The translations under genes were made by a program, and so were the position numbers. Shown piece by piece: positions 50,491 to 59,085 of a DNA stretch of 64,000 nucleotides (the first letter of the stretch is position 1; each line of letters begins with the position of its first letter). The notes beneath the pieces are model-generated. The model searched no databases and was not told the origin of the DNA. It worked only from the letters and a program-made list of their open reading frames with translations. The stretch comes from an uncultured Tidjanibacter sp. (GTDB lineage Bacteria > Bacteroidota > Bacteroidia > Bacteroidales > Rikenellaceae): contig CALVCL010000002.1 in the NCBI GenBank assembly GCA_944326085.1, positions 62,001 through 126,000 of the forward strand. Direction: 5' to 3'.

Positions 50491-51078
50491 TCAAATGCCG
50501 TTCTCCTCAGTCAGACGTTCCTGCAACGAACGCGCTGCGGAGGAAACGAGCAGCGAACCGTCACCGGCAAATTTCTGAGCCAGCTGCAGAGCCTCGCTTC
50601 GTTCGCCGTCGGACAGTTTTCCGGCGACTGCCATGCGCGCCAGTGTCAGCAGGGCGCAATATCGCAACAGTTCGGGTGACTCGTCCTTGAGCCACCTGTC
50701 GATAACGGGACGCACAAGCTCCGTCGTATGCATCAGCAACGAGAACGAAAGGTTCTCGGCCAGTTCAGCATTCACGACACCTGCTCCCCAGAAGTCGAGT
50801 TCCTCGACGGTAACGGCCTTCGGGTCGGCTATGATGTATGACGACAGCAGCAGTTCACGCAATCCCTGACCATAGAGGAAACGGGCGAAGTCGTGGTCAT
50901 AGGCCAACCCGCGGGCAATGCGACGTATCTCCGGCAGGCTGACGCCCCAGTTCGAGACGTATCCCGTCATGCCGCAGTTTTTCATGTCCTCCACCACGGC
51001 ACCGTTCATGTGGCGCCGCAGCTGTCCGCGCAGTCTCGCCGCGCGAAGGGCATAATTCATATTCTTCATATTGTCCAT
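50491..51078 (-). CDS. DNA alkylation repair protein (AlkD-like HEAT-repeat)
   Basis: 195 residues, all helical. Blocks such as CGMTGYVSNWGVSLPEIRRIARG (as VSLPEIRRIARGL) near residue 40, RELLLSSYIIADP near 75 and the DRWLKDESPELLRYCAL region near 125 follow the ARM-like repeats of the AlkD/AlkC family, which excise alkylated bases. It is smaller than typical AlkD (about 230), so the catalytic surface may be reduced. The start could be the fourth codon (MKNMNYA). It is the last gene of the minus-strand run from OmpH down and is 18 bases behind DUF4831. Confidence 0.75.
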   Translation of the reverse strand: MDNMKNMNYALRAARLRGQLRRHMNGAVVEDMKNCGMTGYVSNWGVSLPEIRRIARGLAYDHDFARFLYGQGLRELLLSSYIIADPKAVTVEELDFWGAGVVNAELAENLSFSLLMHTTELVRPVIDRWLKDESPELLRYCALLTLARMAVAGKLSDGERSEALQLAQKFAGDGSLLVSSAARSLQERLTEENGI

Positions 51079-51096
51079 AGATTTGCTCCGATACCG

Positions 51097-52005
51097 TTAC
51101 TTCACTGGCAGCGAGACCTTCACGCCGTACTGATACATCGGGAGCACGGCGGCGCCCAGTTCGCGACGTCCCAACATCACGCGGCAATCCACAATATCCT
51201 TTACAGCATATTCAGCCTCTTCCGTTTTGGATGCGCGGCGGCGGTCAGTCTGGAACACCGAGGCAGCGGTTCCGCGCGGACGGCACTCCAGCACTATCGG
51301 CTCACCCGACAGGTCATCGGCAGGAAGCAGTCCGGCATTGTCGCGGAAGCGGCAAATCACTACCCCGTCGCTACCCTGCGGTGTGATGACGTAACGTTTC
51401 GTGACTGTCGTCACGGTACGCTTTCCGAAGAACAGTTCGAGGTATTCCCTTTCCATTTTGTCGAGCCTATCGATAGCGTCGCCGAGACCTGCGCCGTAAA
51501 CCGTTTCGGCATAGTCACCTGTCACGAGTTCGGCCCTTCTCTGCCTTATGAAGAACACGGCATTTGCAGCGTCGCGGGCAGCGCTCTCCGGCGAGCTGAC
51601 GGCGGTACTATGACGGTCGGGCAGCACGCGCGGGAACTCTGTATCACTGCCGTCGAACGGTATTGCGGCCGTACGATCGGCAGGCAGCATTCCCGGCTCA
51701 TGCGACGGAGTCCTGTCCATGTCATAACAACCCAGTTCGGCACCGACCAGCGAATAAGTCTCCTTGTCGGCCAGCGGTGCTATCACGCCGAAATATTCCT
51801 GCGCAAATCGTGCATAAGGCCCCGTCACCACCTTTTCCATGACAATCGTTATGTCAACCACAACCGTAGTCTGCGGCATGACATACGCACGCTGTCCGTT
51901 TTCCAATACCACATCACCGACAGGTGTAATCTCCAGCACCTGTCCGTATGCCGAAAAGCCCATGACGGCACATGCTGCCGCAAGCAAAAATTTAATCCTT
52001 CCCAT
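51097..52005 (-). CDS. DUF4831 family protein
   Basis: 302 residues with a cleavable signal peptide (MGRIKFLLAAACAVMGFSAYG). FFIRQRRAELVTGDYAETVYG near residue 150 (as RQRRAELVTGDY) and MEREYLELFFGKRTV near 185 are the marks I associate with DUF4831, a Bacteroidota family of exported proteins of unknown function. The opening strand region includes YVMPQTTVVVDITIVMEKVV (as MPQTTVVVDITI). No catalytic site is evident. It lies between trmN6 and the AlkD-like gene, all on the minus strand. Confidence 0.8.
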   Translation of the reverse strand: MGRIKFLLAAACAVMGFSAYGQVLEITPVGDVVLENGQRAYVMPQTTVVVDITIVMEKVVTGPYARFAQEYFGVIAPLADKETYSLVGAELGCYDMDRTPSHEPGMLPADRTAAIPFDGSDTEFPRVLPDRHSTAVSSPESAARDAANAVFFIRQRRAELVTGDYAETVYGAGLGDAIDRLDKMEREYLELFFGKRTVTTVTKRYVITPQGSDGVVICRFRDNAGLLPADDLSGEPIVLECRPRGTAASVFQTDRRRASKTEEAEYAVKDIVDCRVMLGRRELGAAVLPMYQYGVKVSLPVK

Positions 52006-52080
52006 AATCGTTCAAGATATTTATTCGGACGTCTCCACGCAACGCCGACTACAAATCTACTGCTTTTACGGTCAACGGCT

Positions 52081-52830
52081 TCAGAATTTGAGATAAAAAT
52101 CGGCCGTCAGCCGTCTGTATTCCTCCGTATAGTCACCGGCATGCTCTCCCGTCTCCACTGTAAGGGTATCTGACGATGGTTCCGCAGGACAGTCTTTCCG
52201 CAGTGCCAGCTCCAGCAACACACGCTTCGGCGACGTCCCCGGCAGTGTGAACACCGCCGTACGACGGCTCAATCCCAACCCTGCTGCTGCGGCAGTCTCC
52301 ATAAAGAGCGGTTCGCTGTCCGTCGGGATGACCACCGAGAACCTCCCCCCGTCGGCCAGCATTACGGCAACGCTTCCGAGCAGGTCGTCATACGGCAATG
52401 CATCCGTATGGCGTGCCCTTGTACGTCCACGGTCGGGCGAGCGAAGCGACGACACGAACCACGGCGGATTGGACACTATATGATCATAACGCTCTCCCGC
52501 ATGTTCACGGTAAAATTCCTGCACGGACATTCCGTACACCTTCACCATATCCTTCCACGGCGATGCGGCGACATTTTCTTCGGCCTGCCGTGCGCTGCCT
52601 TCGTCCACCTCCACGGCATCTACCGACACTCCCGCGGCCGTAATGTCCGAGGCGCGTTGTGCAAGCATCAACGCAATCACTCCTGTTCCAGTACCTATAT
52701 CGAGAAAACTCTTCTGCGACGGCTCCACCCGTGCCCATGCACCGAGCAACACCCCGTCCGTTCCCACCTTCATGGCGGCACCGGACTGTTCCACCGCAAA
52801 CCGTTTGAACCTGAATACGCTGTTAGACAT
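52081..52830 (-). CDS. tRNA1(Val) (adenine(37)-N6)-methyltransferase (TrmN6-like)
   Basis: 249 residues. The SAM-binding motif SFLDIGTGTGVIALMLAQ (as LDIGTGTG) is near residue 45, and the N6-adenine catalytic motif NPPW is present in HIVSNPPWFVSSL near 120. The early FRFKRFAVEQSGAAMKVGTD (as FAVEQSGAAMKVGTDGVLLG start) is the typical opening of the YfiC/TrmN6 family, which methylates A37 of tRNA-Val. Its start codon overlaps the upstream small lipoprotein by eight bases. Confidence 0.9.
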   Translation of the reverse strand: MSNSVFRFKRFAVEQSGAAMKVGTDGVLLGAWARVEPSQKSFLDIGTGTGVIALMLAQRASDITAAGVSVDAVEVDEGSARQAEENVAASPWKDMVKVYGMSVQEFYREHAGERYDHIVSNPPWFVSSLRSPDRGRTRARHTDALPYDDLLGSVAVMLADGGRFSVVIPTDSEPLFMETAAAAGLGLSRRTAVFTLPGTSPKRVLLELALRKDCPAEPSSDTLTVETGEHAGDYTEEYRRLTADFYLKF

Positions 52831-53095
52831 GTTTTCCGTAGTATGTTATCTCCCTCTCCACGACAGCCACGGACAGGCATTCGCCGCCGTTCTCCGTGAC
52901 GTACCACCCGCCATCGGCAAGCCTGCCTTTCGACACCACACCATCCTCGTTTTCGGCCACATAGACGGTTTCCGTCACGGATGCGACGTCACCCTTCAGC
53001 CCCATTGCATGGCGAACGTCCGTCCTCACAGGGTTTCTCATGCAGCCGGTCACGAGCAATGCGACCGCAACGGACATGAAAACATATCTGTGCAT
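52823..53095 (-). CDS. small lipoprotein of unknown function
   Basis: 90 residues from ATG 53095. The signal peptide MHRYVFMSVAVALLVTGC carries a lipobox with Cys at 18. The mature part is about 70 residues, with DVASVTETVYVAENEDG and SVAVVEREITYYGKHV giving a small beta-rich domain. No family recognised. It overlaps trmN6 by eight bases and follows TIGR02757 closely, so it is part of the same operon. The ORF start at 53122 would precede the signal peptide and is rejected. Confidence 0.7.
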   Translation of the reverse strand: MHRYVFMSVAVALLVTGCMRNPVRTDVRHAMGLKGDVASVTETVYVAENEDGVVSKGRLADGGWYVTENGGECLSVAVVEREITYYGKHV

Positions 53096-53118
53096 CCTTA
53101 TAGCAATAACTTCGAACA

Positions 53119-53898
53119 TCAATCAAGATAACCGTCTATACCGGCACCGAACAACGCGAAGTCATATTTGACAGGGTCGTCAGCATCGAAACGTCTCAAC
53201 GCGGCTGTCACCTCCTCGACGGCTTTCCAGTCGTTCTGTGTTCGGGAGAGCAGACCGAGCGCACGCGACATGTTGCCACTGTGCACATCGAGCGGCAGGT
53301 AAAGCGCCGACGCGGGTATAGTCTTCCACAATCCGAAATCAACCCCCCTTCCGTCATCGCGCACCATCCAGCGGAGGTACATGTTGAGTCTCTTGCACGA
53401 CGCCTTCTTGTCTATTGACGACACATGCTTCTCGCATCGCGGCTGATGGTCGCACGCAAAAAACTCGCGTCTGAAATCCGACAGTGCCACACGTATGTCA
53501 CCCGTTGCCGCATAGCGTTCCTCGAAAAAAACACCTATGCCGCCGCGCTCGCGGTACATGCGACGTAGCGCAAGTATGAAATCGCGGAAATCGCGACCGT
53601 TGAACGTACGATGTACGAAACGTTCCAGCGCACGCAGCTCCTCATCCGAGGCGTTCATTGTAAATTCATATGGTACCCCGTCGAGAAAATCCATCATTCT
53701 CCGTCCGTTCTTGACGATGGCCTTGCGATTGCCCCACGCTATAGTCGATGCGAGGAAACCGGCAATCTCCCTGTCCTCTCGTCCTGTAAACATGTGAGGT
53801 ACCGACACCGGGTCGTCAGCAATAAAAGCCGTATTGTCATACTTGTCGAAAAGCCCGTCGAGCAATTCCTTGAGTTCGCTGTCAGTCATATCTGCCAA
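53119..53898 (-). CDS. TIGR02757 family protein
   Basis: 259 residues. FLASTIAWGNRKAIVKNGRRMMDFLD (as STIAWGNRKAIVKNGRRM) near residue 48, CKRLNMYLRWMVRDDGRGVDFG near 170 and LPLDVHSGNMSRALGLL near 205 match TIGR02757, a Bacteroidota-enriched family with a helix-hairpin-helix-like DNA glycosylase relationship but no assigned substrate. It is soluble. It lies three bases behind the LolD-like gene in a compact run. The function remains unknown beyond the fold resemblance. Confidence 0.85.
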   Translation of the reverse strand: MADMTDSELKELLDGLFDKYDNTAFIADDPVSVPHMFTGREDREIAGFLASTIAWGNRKAIVKNGRRMMDFLDGVPYEFTMNASDEELRALERFVHRTFNGRDFRDFILALRRMYRERGGIGVFFEERYAATGDIRVALSDFRREFFACDHQPRCEKHVSSIDKKASCKRLNMYLRWMVRDDGRGVDFGLWKTIPASALYLPLDVHSGNMSRALGLLSRTQNDWKAVEEVTAALRRFDADDPVKYDFALFGAGIDGYLD

Positions 53899-53901
53899 AG
53901 A

Positions 53902-54567
53902 TTATAGCTCCGCCTGTTCCACGATGCGGCCGTCGCTCATCACAATGCGTCTGTCGCTCATATGCGCCAGTCCGTCGTCGTGCGTCACAATTACGACTGT
54001 CTGCCCCAGCCTGTCGCGTAGTTCGAAAAACAGACGGTGTATCTCTTCCCTGTTTCGGGAGTCGAGGTTACCGGAGGGTTCGTCAGCCAGCAGCACCGAC
54101 GGCGAATTTATCAACGCCCTTGCTATGGCAACACGCTGCTGCTCGCCTCCGGAGAGTTCGGCAGGCTTGTGATGTCCCCTGTGGGCAAGGCCGAGCATGT
54201 CGAGCAGTTCCTTTGCCCGTTCCTCCACCTCCGCACGGTCGCGGCGTCCTATATATCCGGGCAGGCACACGTTCTCAAAAGCCGAGAACTCCGGTAGCAG
54301 GTGATGGAACTGGAACACAAACCCTATCCTGCGGTTGCGGAAATCTGATAGTTCCCTGTCCGACAACGCCTCCACACGTATGCCGTCTATGCGCACCGTA
54401 CCGCTGTCAGCCACGCTGAGCGTGCCCAGTATCTGGAGCAGAGTGGTTTTACCCGCACCGCTCGCACCCACTATGCACACCACCTCGCCCCTGTTGACGG
54501 TCAGCGACACGCCTTTCAGCACCTCCAGCGAGCCGTAGCTCTTATGCACGTCAACGGCTTCTATCAT
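53902..54567 (-). CDS. ABC transporter ATP-binding protein, LolD-like
   Basis: 221 residues from ATG 54567. Walker [11 protein letters not shown] is near residue 37, the Q-loop [12 protein letters not shown] near 83, the signature [15 protein letters not shown] near 138, Walker [13 protein letters not shown] near 158 and the switch histidine in VIVTHDDG near 190. Sequence and size suit LolD of the lipoprotein-release system or MacB-type ATPases. The partner permease is not adjacent; one candidate lies at 35174-36397. The start is preferred over 54582 or 54636 because [12 protein letters not shown] is the expected opening; it overlaps folP by 17 bases. Confidence 0.88.
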   Translation of the reverse strand: MIEAVDVHKSYGSLEVLKGVSLTVNRGEVVCIVGASGAGKTTLLQILGTLSVADSGTVRIDGIRVEALSDRELSDFRNRRIGFVFQFHHLLPEFSAFENVCLPGYIGRRDRAEVEERAKELLDMLGLAHRGHHKPAELSGGEQQRVAIARALINSPSVLLADEPSGNLDSRNREEIHRLFFELRDRLGQTVVIVTHDDGLAHMSDRRIVMSDGRIVEQAEL

Positions 54568-55432
54568 TCTGTATGTTTCCATGCTGCCTGTAAAAATTGA
54601 AAAGGCGCACCGTCTCCACGGCCTGCGCCACGTCATGCACCCTGAGTATTACGGCTCCCTGACGCAAACACTCCCAGTGTATTGCCGTGGTACCGTTCAA
54701 CGCCTCCGACGGCGTCACACCGAGCACCTTGTATATCATCGACTTGCGCGACACTCCCGCGAGCACCGGATATCCCGTGCCGCACAGTTCGTGCAATCCT
54801 GCAAGCAGTTCGTAGTTCTGTTCCGTTGTTTTGGCGAAGCCGAACCCCGGGTCGAGTATCACATCCTTTACCCCTGCGGTGCGAGCCTTCTCAGCCCTGC
54901 CGAGCAGATACTCCGTCACCTCAGCAGTGACATTTCCGTATCCGGTGCGACCCTGCATGTCGGCGGGCGTACCGCGCATGTGCATTGCAATGTACGGTGC
55001 TCCGTAACGGGACGCCACCTGCATGATACCCCAGTCCAGCTCACCGGCCGAGATGTCATTCACGATGCACACCCCGAAGCGCGACATGACCCCTTCGGCC
55101 ACCTCGCCACGGAATGTGTCAATCGACACCACCACATCGGGAAACTCCCCGCGCACGATTTTCAACGCCAGCACGACACGCCGCAGTTCCTCCTCGGGCG
55201 ACACGTCGTCAGCCCCCGGACGCGACGAATAACCGCCAATATCGACAATCGCCGCCCCCTCGTTCACCACACGCCTTACACGTTCCCTCACGGCATCGGC
55301 ATCAGTGGTTCGGCTGTCGGCGAAGAACGAATCCGGCGTCACGTTGACTATACCCATGACAACCGGACAACTCAAATCAAGTTGCCGGCCGCCTATCGTT
55401 ATCATCATGTTATTCAACATACGAACAGTCAT
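54551..55432 (-). CDS. folP: dihydropteroate synthase
   Basis: 293 residues from ATG 55432. It joins the pterin made by FolK to p-aminobenzoate and is the target of sulfonamides. Motifs: [16 protein letters not shown] near residue 25, [20 protein letters not shown] (as GGYSSRPGA) near 60, IVNDISAG near 125, [17 protein letters not shown] near 195 and [13 protein letters not shown] near 222. Its start shares ATGA with the coaE stop. The ORF extension to 55483 lies inside coaE and is rejected. Confidence 0.96.
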   Translation of the reverse strand: MTVRMLNNMMITIGGRQLDLSCPVVMGIVNVTPDSFFADSRTTDADAVRERVRRVVNEGAAIVDIGGYSSRPGADDVSPEEELRRVVLALKIVRGEFPDVVVSIDTFRGEVAEGVMSRFGVCIVNDISAGELDWGIMQVASRYGAPYIAMHMRGTPADMQGRTGYGNVTAEVTEYLLGRAEKARTAGVKDVILDPGFGFAKTTEQNYELLAGLHELCGTGYPVLAGVSRKSMIYKVLGVTPSEALNGTTAIHWECLRQGAVILRVHDVAQAVETVRLFNFYRQHGNIQNDRSR

Positions 55433-56034
55433 TTCGACGTCATATTCCTGAAACGGGCGTCGAGTACGAGAACCTGCTTCCACAGCATATGCACCCCGTC
55501 GTTGTATATAACGAAATCTGCCAACTCCTCACGCATGGCATCATCCATCTGGTTGCGCATTCGGGCGCGTATTGCCTCGACCTGTGCGCCATCACGTCCG
55601 CACGCTCTTTTGACGCGCAGCTCCTCGGGCGCCGACACGGTAATGGAGAAATCCACTTCATCCTTGAGACTGCATTCGAAAAGTATGGCGCTTTCCACCA
55701 ACACATATTCCGTTTCGCACCGTGCGGCCCAACGGCGGAAATCATTTGTCACGGCCGGATGCACAATGCCGTTCAAAGCATTTAGTGCTTCCCTGTCGCC
55801 GAACACGACAGCCGCCAGCCTTGCCCTGTCGAGACCGCCGTCACGGTAACACTCCTCACCGAAGCGTGCCTTCACTGCCGACACCAGTGCGGTATCGTAC
55901 ACCATAAGACGTTTGGCCTCCGCATCGGTATCATACACCGGCACACCCAGCATGGCGAACAAACGGCACACGGTACTTTTACCGCTGCCTATTCCGCCGG
56001 TAATACCAACCTTCAACGGAGCACGGCCAATCAT
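55429..56034 (-). CDS. coaE: dephospho-CoA kinase
   Basis: 201 residues from ATG 56034. It phosphorylates dephospho-CoA in the last step of CoA synthesis. P-loop VGITGGIGSGKSTV near residue 10, DTDAEAKRLM near 32, NGIVHPAV near 78 and ESAILFE near 105 are as expected. It overlaps folP and the YbbR-like gene by four bases each (ATGA), so translation is coupled. The ORF start at 56133 runs into the YbbR-like gene in another frame and is rejected. Confidence 0.95.
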   Translation of the reverse strand: MIGRAPLKVGITGGIGSGKSTVCRLFAMLGVPVYDTDAEAKRLMVYDTALVSAVKARFGEECYRDGGLDRARLAAVVFGDREALNALNGIVHPAVTNDFRRWAARCETEYVLVESAILFECSLKDEVDFSITVSAPEELRVKRACGRDGAQVEAIRARMRNQMDDAMREELADFVIYNDGVHMLWKQVLVLDARFRNMTSK

Positions 56035-56537
56035 AATTCTATTTCGGGAATTGTTCCCACCGAGAGGAACTTGACATCGGTATTTCGCGACGATATGGCA
56101 TTCTGCAGCGAGTATGGCGAAATGACGAGCCAACCCTCATTTATGACCGAGGGTGACACATCGAGGTCGCTCCAACTGAGTTCCAGCGGTTTGCCCTTAT
56201 AATGCCTCCGCGCGAACAGGCGCGTACCCTGTCCTTCGACCATGCAGCTGACCTCGAACATGTGACCGTCAACATTAACAACTATTGGTATTTCGGTCTG
56301 ATACGTATGACTCAACTTGATTGCATACCATGCTGCCAACGACAGTAACAACGCTATCAGAAACGGCATAGACACAAACTTGCGCAGCCGACCCCATATT
56401 GGTTGCCACATATTGCCACACCAATCAGAGAAACGCTTTCGGTTACTTTGGCCACTCTTTGCTGATTTCTCTGTCTGTCCGTTGCTTTTGTTTTCCGGTG
56501 TATCATTAAGCTGCATGTTAATACCTGTATTTTCCAT
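56031..56537 (-). CDS. YbbR/CdaR-like membrane protein
   Basis: 168 residues. A polar N-terminal segment (about 1-50, Asn/Ser/Lys-rich) is followed by one membrane helix (about 59-75, FLIALLLSLAAWYAI) and a periplasmic beta-strand-rich domain that resembles a YbbR repeat (IPIVVNVDGHMFEVSC and GWLVISPYSLQNAISSRN). In Firmicutes CdaR regulates cyclic-di-AMP cyclase; Bacteroidota versions beside coaE are common and of unknown role. The start may be MENTG or MQLND (seven codons on). The operon promoter is likely TATTTTTG at 56599-56606. Confidence 0.78.
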   Translation of the reverse strand: MENTGINMQLNDTPENKSNGQTEKSAKSGQSNRKRFSDWCGNMWQPIWGRLRKFVSMPFLIALLLSLAAWYAIKLSHTYQTEIPIVVNVDGHMFEVSCMVEGQGTRLFARRHYKGKPLELSWSDLDVSPSVINEGWLVISPYSLQNAISSRNTDVKFLSVGTIPEIEL

Positions 56538-56598
56538 AAAAGTTATTCAAAGTATAAGATGCGGGCGAGTATATTTACAAGCAACTCTTTGCCATATA

Positions 56599-56606
56599 CA
56601 AAAATA
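56599..56606 (-). promoter_or_regulatory. Bacteroidota -7 box for the ybbR-coaE-folP run
   Basis: TATTTTTG on the minus strand, 62 bases before the start at 56537. Confidence 0.6.
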
Positions 56607-56671
56607 CGAAGAAAAGCGCATAATAAGCAAGACCCTCCACCAATTTATCAGTGAAACCGTTAGCCATACAA

Positions 56672-56706
56672 CAATAAAACAGGCGGCACCCGTTGGGATA
56701 CCGCCT
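56672..56706 (-). terminator. intrinsic terminator after the OmpH-like gene
   Basis: AGGCGG...CCGCCT arms with inner GGG/CCC pairing (56681-56706), followed by TGTTTTATTG on the minus strand. Confidence 0.82.
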
Positions 56707-56728
56707 AACATATCATTTGAAAAGCATA

Positions 56729-57328
56729 TCATTTACCGGCCTTGTACCTTGCATTAAGTTCCGCAAGCACCTCGTTCGTGATATCCATCTCCGGGTCGGC
56801 ATGCAGAATGGGACCCGATGCGGTGGTGCTGACAATCATCGAATACTTGTAGTCGGAGTTGTACTCCTTGAGGTAGTCCATGATTGCATAGTAGATACGG
56901 TTGTTCATCACCATCTCCTCTTCGGCCAGCTCGCTCATCATACGGTCGCGCGTATTAACGAGTTCCTGCTGCTGTGCCATAAGGTCCTGCTGCATCTTTT
57001 CAGCCGTTGCGCGGGTTACAAGGCCTTTCTGTATCTTGTCCTGCGCATCTATCATGTCCTTTTCGAGTTTCTGGTACTTTGCGTTCAGCTCCCTGTCGGC
57101 CTTGTCAGCCTTTGCCTGGAATGTCTTGCGGAGTTCGTCGGCCAGCATGTAGTCTGCCATGAGGGAGTCTATCTGTATGTAGGCCACCTTGAGACCCTCA
57201 TTCCTCTCCACCTCTGCAACGACACCGGTCTCGGCGGATACTGTCTCCGAAACGTTATCGGACGCCTGCTTGTTCTGACATGCCGTGAAGGCAACGAGTG
57301 CTGCGACTGCAACCAATATCTTTTTCAT
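56729..57328 (-). CDS. OmpH/Skp-like periplasmic chaperone lipoprotein
   Basis: 199 residues from ATG 57328. Signal peptide MKKILVAVAALVAFTAC with lipobox Cys at 17. The mature part (about 45-199) is an OmpH/Skp domain: VAYIQIDSLMADYMLADELR, split between the first strand and helix, then a long helical coiled-coil (about 75-150) of Lys, Glu, Gln and Asp. Skp holds unfolded outer-membrane proteins in the periplasm. A lipid anchor is a variation on soluble Skp. The ORF start at 57367 precedes the promoter box at 57365-57372 and is rejected. Confidence 0.9.
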   Translation of the reverse strand: MKKILVAVAALVAFTACQNKQASDNVSETVSAETGVVAEVERNEGLKVAYIQIDSLMADYMLADELRKTFQAKADKADRELNAKYQKLEKDMIDAQDKIQKGLVTRATAEKMQQDLMAQQQELVNTRDRMMSELAEEEMVMNNRIYYAIMDYLKEYNSDYKYSMIVSTTASGPILHADPEMDITNEVLAELNARYKAGK

Positions 57329-57364
57329 CGTACGGTTATGTTTTTTAGTTTTCCAATCGGAAGG

Positions 57365-57372
57365 CAAATATA
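57365..57372 (-). promoter_or_regulatory. Bacteroidota -7 box for the OmpH-like gene
   Basis: TATATTTG on the minus strand, 36 bases before ATG 57328. Confidence 0.68.
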
Positions 57373-57383
57373 TGAATTTTCTT

Positions 57384-57391
57384 TATGTTTG
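57384..57391 (+). promoter_or_regulatory. Bacteroidota -7 box for ruvA
   Basis: TATGTTTG on the plus strand, 27 bases before the ruvA start at 57419 and back-to-back with the OmpH promoter. Confidence 0.65.
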
Positions 57392-57418
57392 CGTTGTATT
57401 AACTCTAAATTCGGGATA

Positions 57419-58012
57419 ATGTACGACTACATAACAGGAGCCATTACCGAACTCACACCCACCTACGTGGTTGTCGAGGCAGGCGGTATAGGCTACTACA
57501 TGACAATATCGCTCCAGACCTACGCTGAAATAGAGAATGCCGAACAGGCCCGCATCTACACCCACTTTGCGGTACGCGAGGACGCACAGGTGCTTTACGG
57601 TTTCGCCACGAAGGAGGAGCGCGAGATATTCCGTCTGCTCATCAGCGTTTCCGGCGTCGGCGGCAACACCGCGCGCATGATACTTTCGACCTACTCACCG
57701 TCGGAGCTTGCCGGCATCATCACCACCGAGAATGCCGTTCTGCTAAAGAACGTCAAGGGACTTGGCCTCAAGACGGCACAGAAAATCATCGTGGAACTGA
57801 AGGACAAGGCGGCAGGTCTTGGCACGGCCGTCCAGCCCGAGACACGCCAGTCCTCCGTAGAAACGAGCGAGACCTACTCGGAGGCTATCGCCGCGCTCGG
57901 CATGCTTGGGTTCGGCAAGGCGCCGTCCGACAAGGCCGTGAAGGCCATACTTCACGAACATCCCGACGCCAGCGTGGAGGATGTCATACGAATGGCCCTG
58001 AAAAGGCTCTAA
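57419..58012 (+). CDS. ruvA: Holliday junction branch migration protein RuvA
   Basis: 197 residues from ATG 57419 (MYDYITGAITELTP, the usual opening). Domain order: OB-fold (about 1-63), two helix-hairpin-helix motifs (LLISVSGVGGNTARMIL near 72 and LLKNVKGLGLKTAQKIIVEL, split, near 107) and a C-terminal three-helix domain that contacts RuvB (about 145-197). RuvA tetramers hold Holliday junctions while RuvB drives migration. The open frame reaches to 56693 with no stop, but a promoter box at 57384-57391 and family length fix the start. ruvB is not adjacent. Confidence 0.96.
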   Translation: MYDYITGAITELTPTYVVVEAGGIGYYMTISLQTYAEIENAEQARIYTHFAVREDAQVLYGFATKEEREIFRLLISVSGVGGNTARMILSTYSPSELAGIITTENAVLLKNVKGLGLKTAQKIIVELKDKAAGLGTAVQPETRQSSVETSETYSEAIAALGMLGFGKAPSDKAVKAILHEHPDASVEDVIRMALKRL

Positions 58013-58017
58013 GACAA

Positions 58018-58045
58018 GCAAGGCGGTCCTGCGGGACCGCCTTGC
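58018..58045. terminator. convergent hairpin between ruvA and the AroK-GNAT gene
   Basis: AGCAAGGCGGTCC pairs with GGGACCGCCTTGCT around TGC; T-tract is weak but GC pairing is strong on both strands. Confidence 0.7.
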
Positions 58046-58051
58046 TCATTA

Positions 58052-59056
58052 TTACAACATCAGTGTCATCACATATCCGCTGTCGTCTTCGCGCACTACG
58101 CCGAAGCCGAGACGTCTGTACATCTCCACGGCAGGATTGTGTCTGTCCACCGACAGCGACACCCCTTTGCATCCGCCGTCGCGCAATGTCATCAGCAGCT
58201 CACGCACGAGCCTTGTGCCTATTCCGCGGCCGCGCCACTGTCTGCGTACCGACACGGCCAGTTCCGGCATATCGTTGGCCACGAAACCGTATCCGTGCAT
58301 GCGCCGCGCCCATGCCGCCCCGACAATGACGCCCGACACCTCGGCCACCACGCAGACATCACCCTCAGCCGTTTCGAAGCCGTCTATGTAGGCCCATATT
58401 TCCGGATGTCTTATCACCGAACGCGGCAAAGCCTGCGCACCATCCTCCTGCCATATTGCATCGTAAAGAAATTCGGCCAGCAGCGGCACCTCTTCCTCAC
58501 GCATCGGTCTTGTCACGACACGTTCCGCACCGCCGCCCTGCCGTTCGGCCACACACGCCGCAATTTCAGCCACTATTCCGTAGTCCGACCTGCTGTCACA
58601 CTCCACCGTGAACGTTGCCTTTGCATAACGTTCTTCGCGCGCCGCCAACGTGGTACGCACATATTCGCACAACTCCTCATTTCCGAGACCTGCGATTTTA
58701 GGTCTGCGGCTGCGGTCTCCCGCGAGCAGGTTACCCATCAGCCGCCCCACCGACGACTTAAGGTAAAACACCGCCCCGTGGGCATTCATGAATTCCACAT
58801 TGCCTTCTCCGCACGGCATTCCACCTCCCGTGGCGACAACCGTACGATTCATGTCCGCCGTACGCTGCAGCACCTCACGCTCAATATGGCGGAAGGCAGC
58901 CTCGCCGTCCTCGGCGAATATTGCGGCTATACCCTTGCCGGCGGTCTTCTCAACAAGGTGATCGGTATCGGCAAACGCATACCCGAGCGCCCTTGCAAGC
59001 CTGCGCCCCACGGAACTTTTGCCGCACCCCATGAAACCTGTCAGATACACTACCAT
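58052..59056 (-). CDS. shikimate kinase fused to a GNAT acetyltransferase
   Basis: 334 residues. Residues 1-170 are shikimate kinase: P-loop LTGFMGCGKSSVG (7-14), DTDHLVE (Asp32) and TGGGMPC (77-79) with RRP near 118. Residues about 180-334 are a GNAT domain: VVAEVSGVIVGAAWAR near 240, the acetyl-CoA loop RGRGIG (275-280) and VDRHNPAVEMYRRLGF near 305. The two activities sit in one chain with a short linker. Shikimate kinase phosphorylates shikimate at O3 in chorismate synthesis; the acetyl acceptor is unknown. Both domains look complete. parC lies upstream, 29 bases away. Start at 59056 gives the expected MVVYLTGFMG. Confidence 0.88.
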   Translation of the reverse strand: MVVYLTGFMGCGKSSVGRRLARALGYAFADTDHLVEKTAGKGIAAIFAEDGEAAFRHIEREVLQRTADMNRTVVATGGGMPCGEGNVEFMNAHGAVFYLKSSVGRLMGNLLAGDRSRRPKIAGLGNEELCEYVRTTLAAREERYAKATFTVECDSRSDYGIVAEIAACVAERQGGGAERVVTRPMREEEVPLLAEFLYDAIWQEDGAQALPRSVIRHPEIWAYIDGFETAEGDVCVVAEVSGVIVGAAWARRMHGYGFVANDMPELAVSVRRQWRGRGIGTRLVRELLMTLRDGGCKGVSLSVDRHNPAVEMYRRLGFGVVREDDSGYVMTLML

Positions 59057-59085
59057 AACCGCCGCTACATCTTTACAACGCCACC

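Noticed and set aside
54581..55849. A 422-codon plus-strand frame
   Set aside because: Antisense to folP and coaE; no domain similarity and low-complexity composition.
56693..57418. Upstream extension of the ruvA frame by 242 codons
   Set aside because: It is antisense to the OmpH-like gene, has no RuvA similarity, and a promoter box lies just before the family start.
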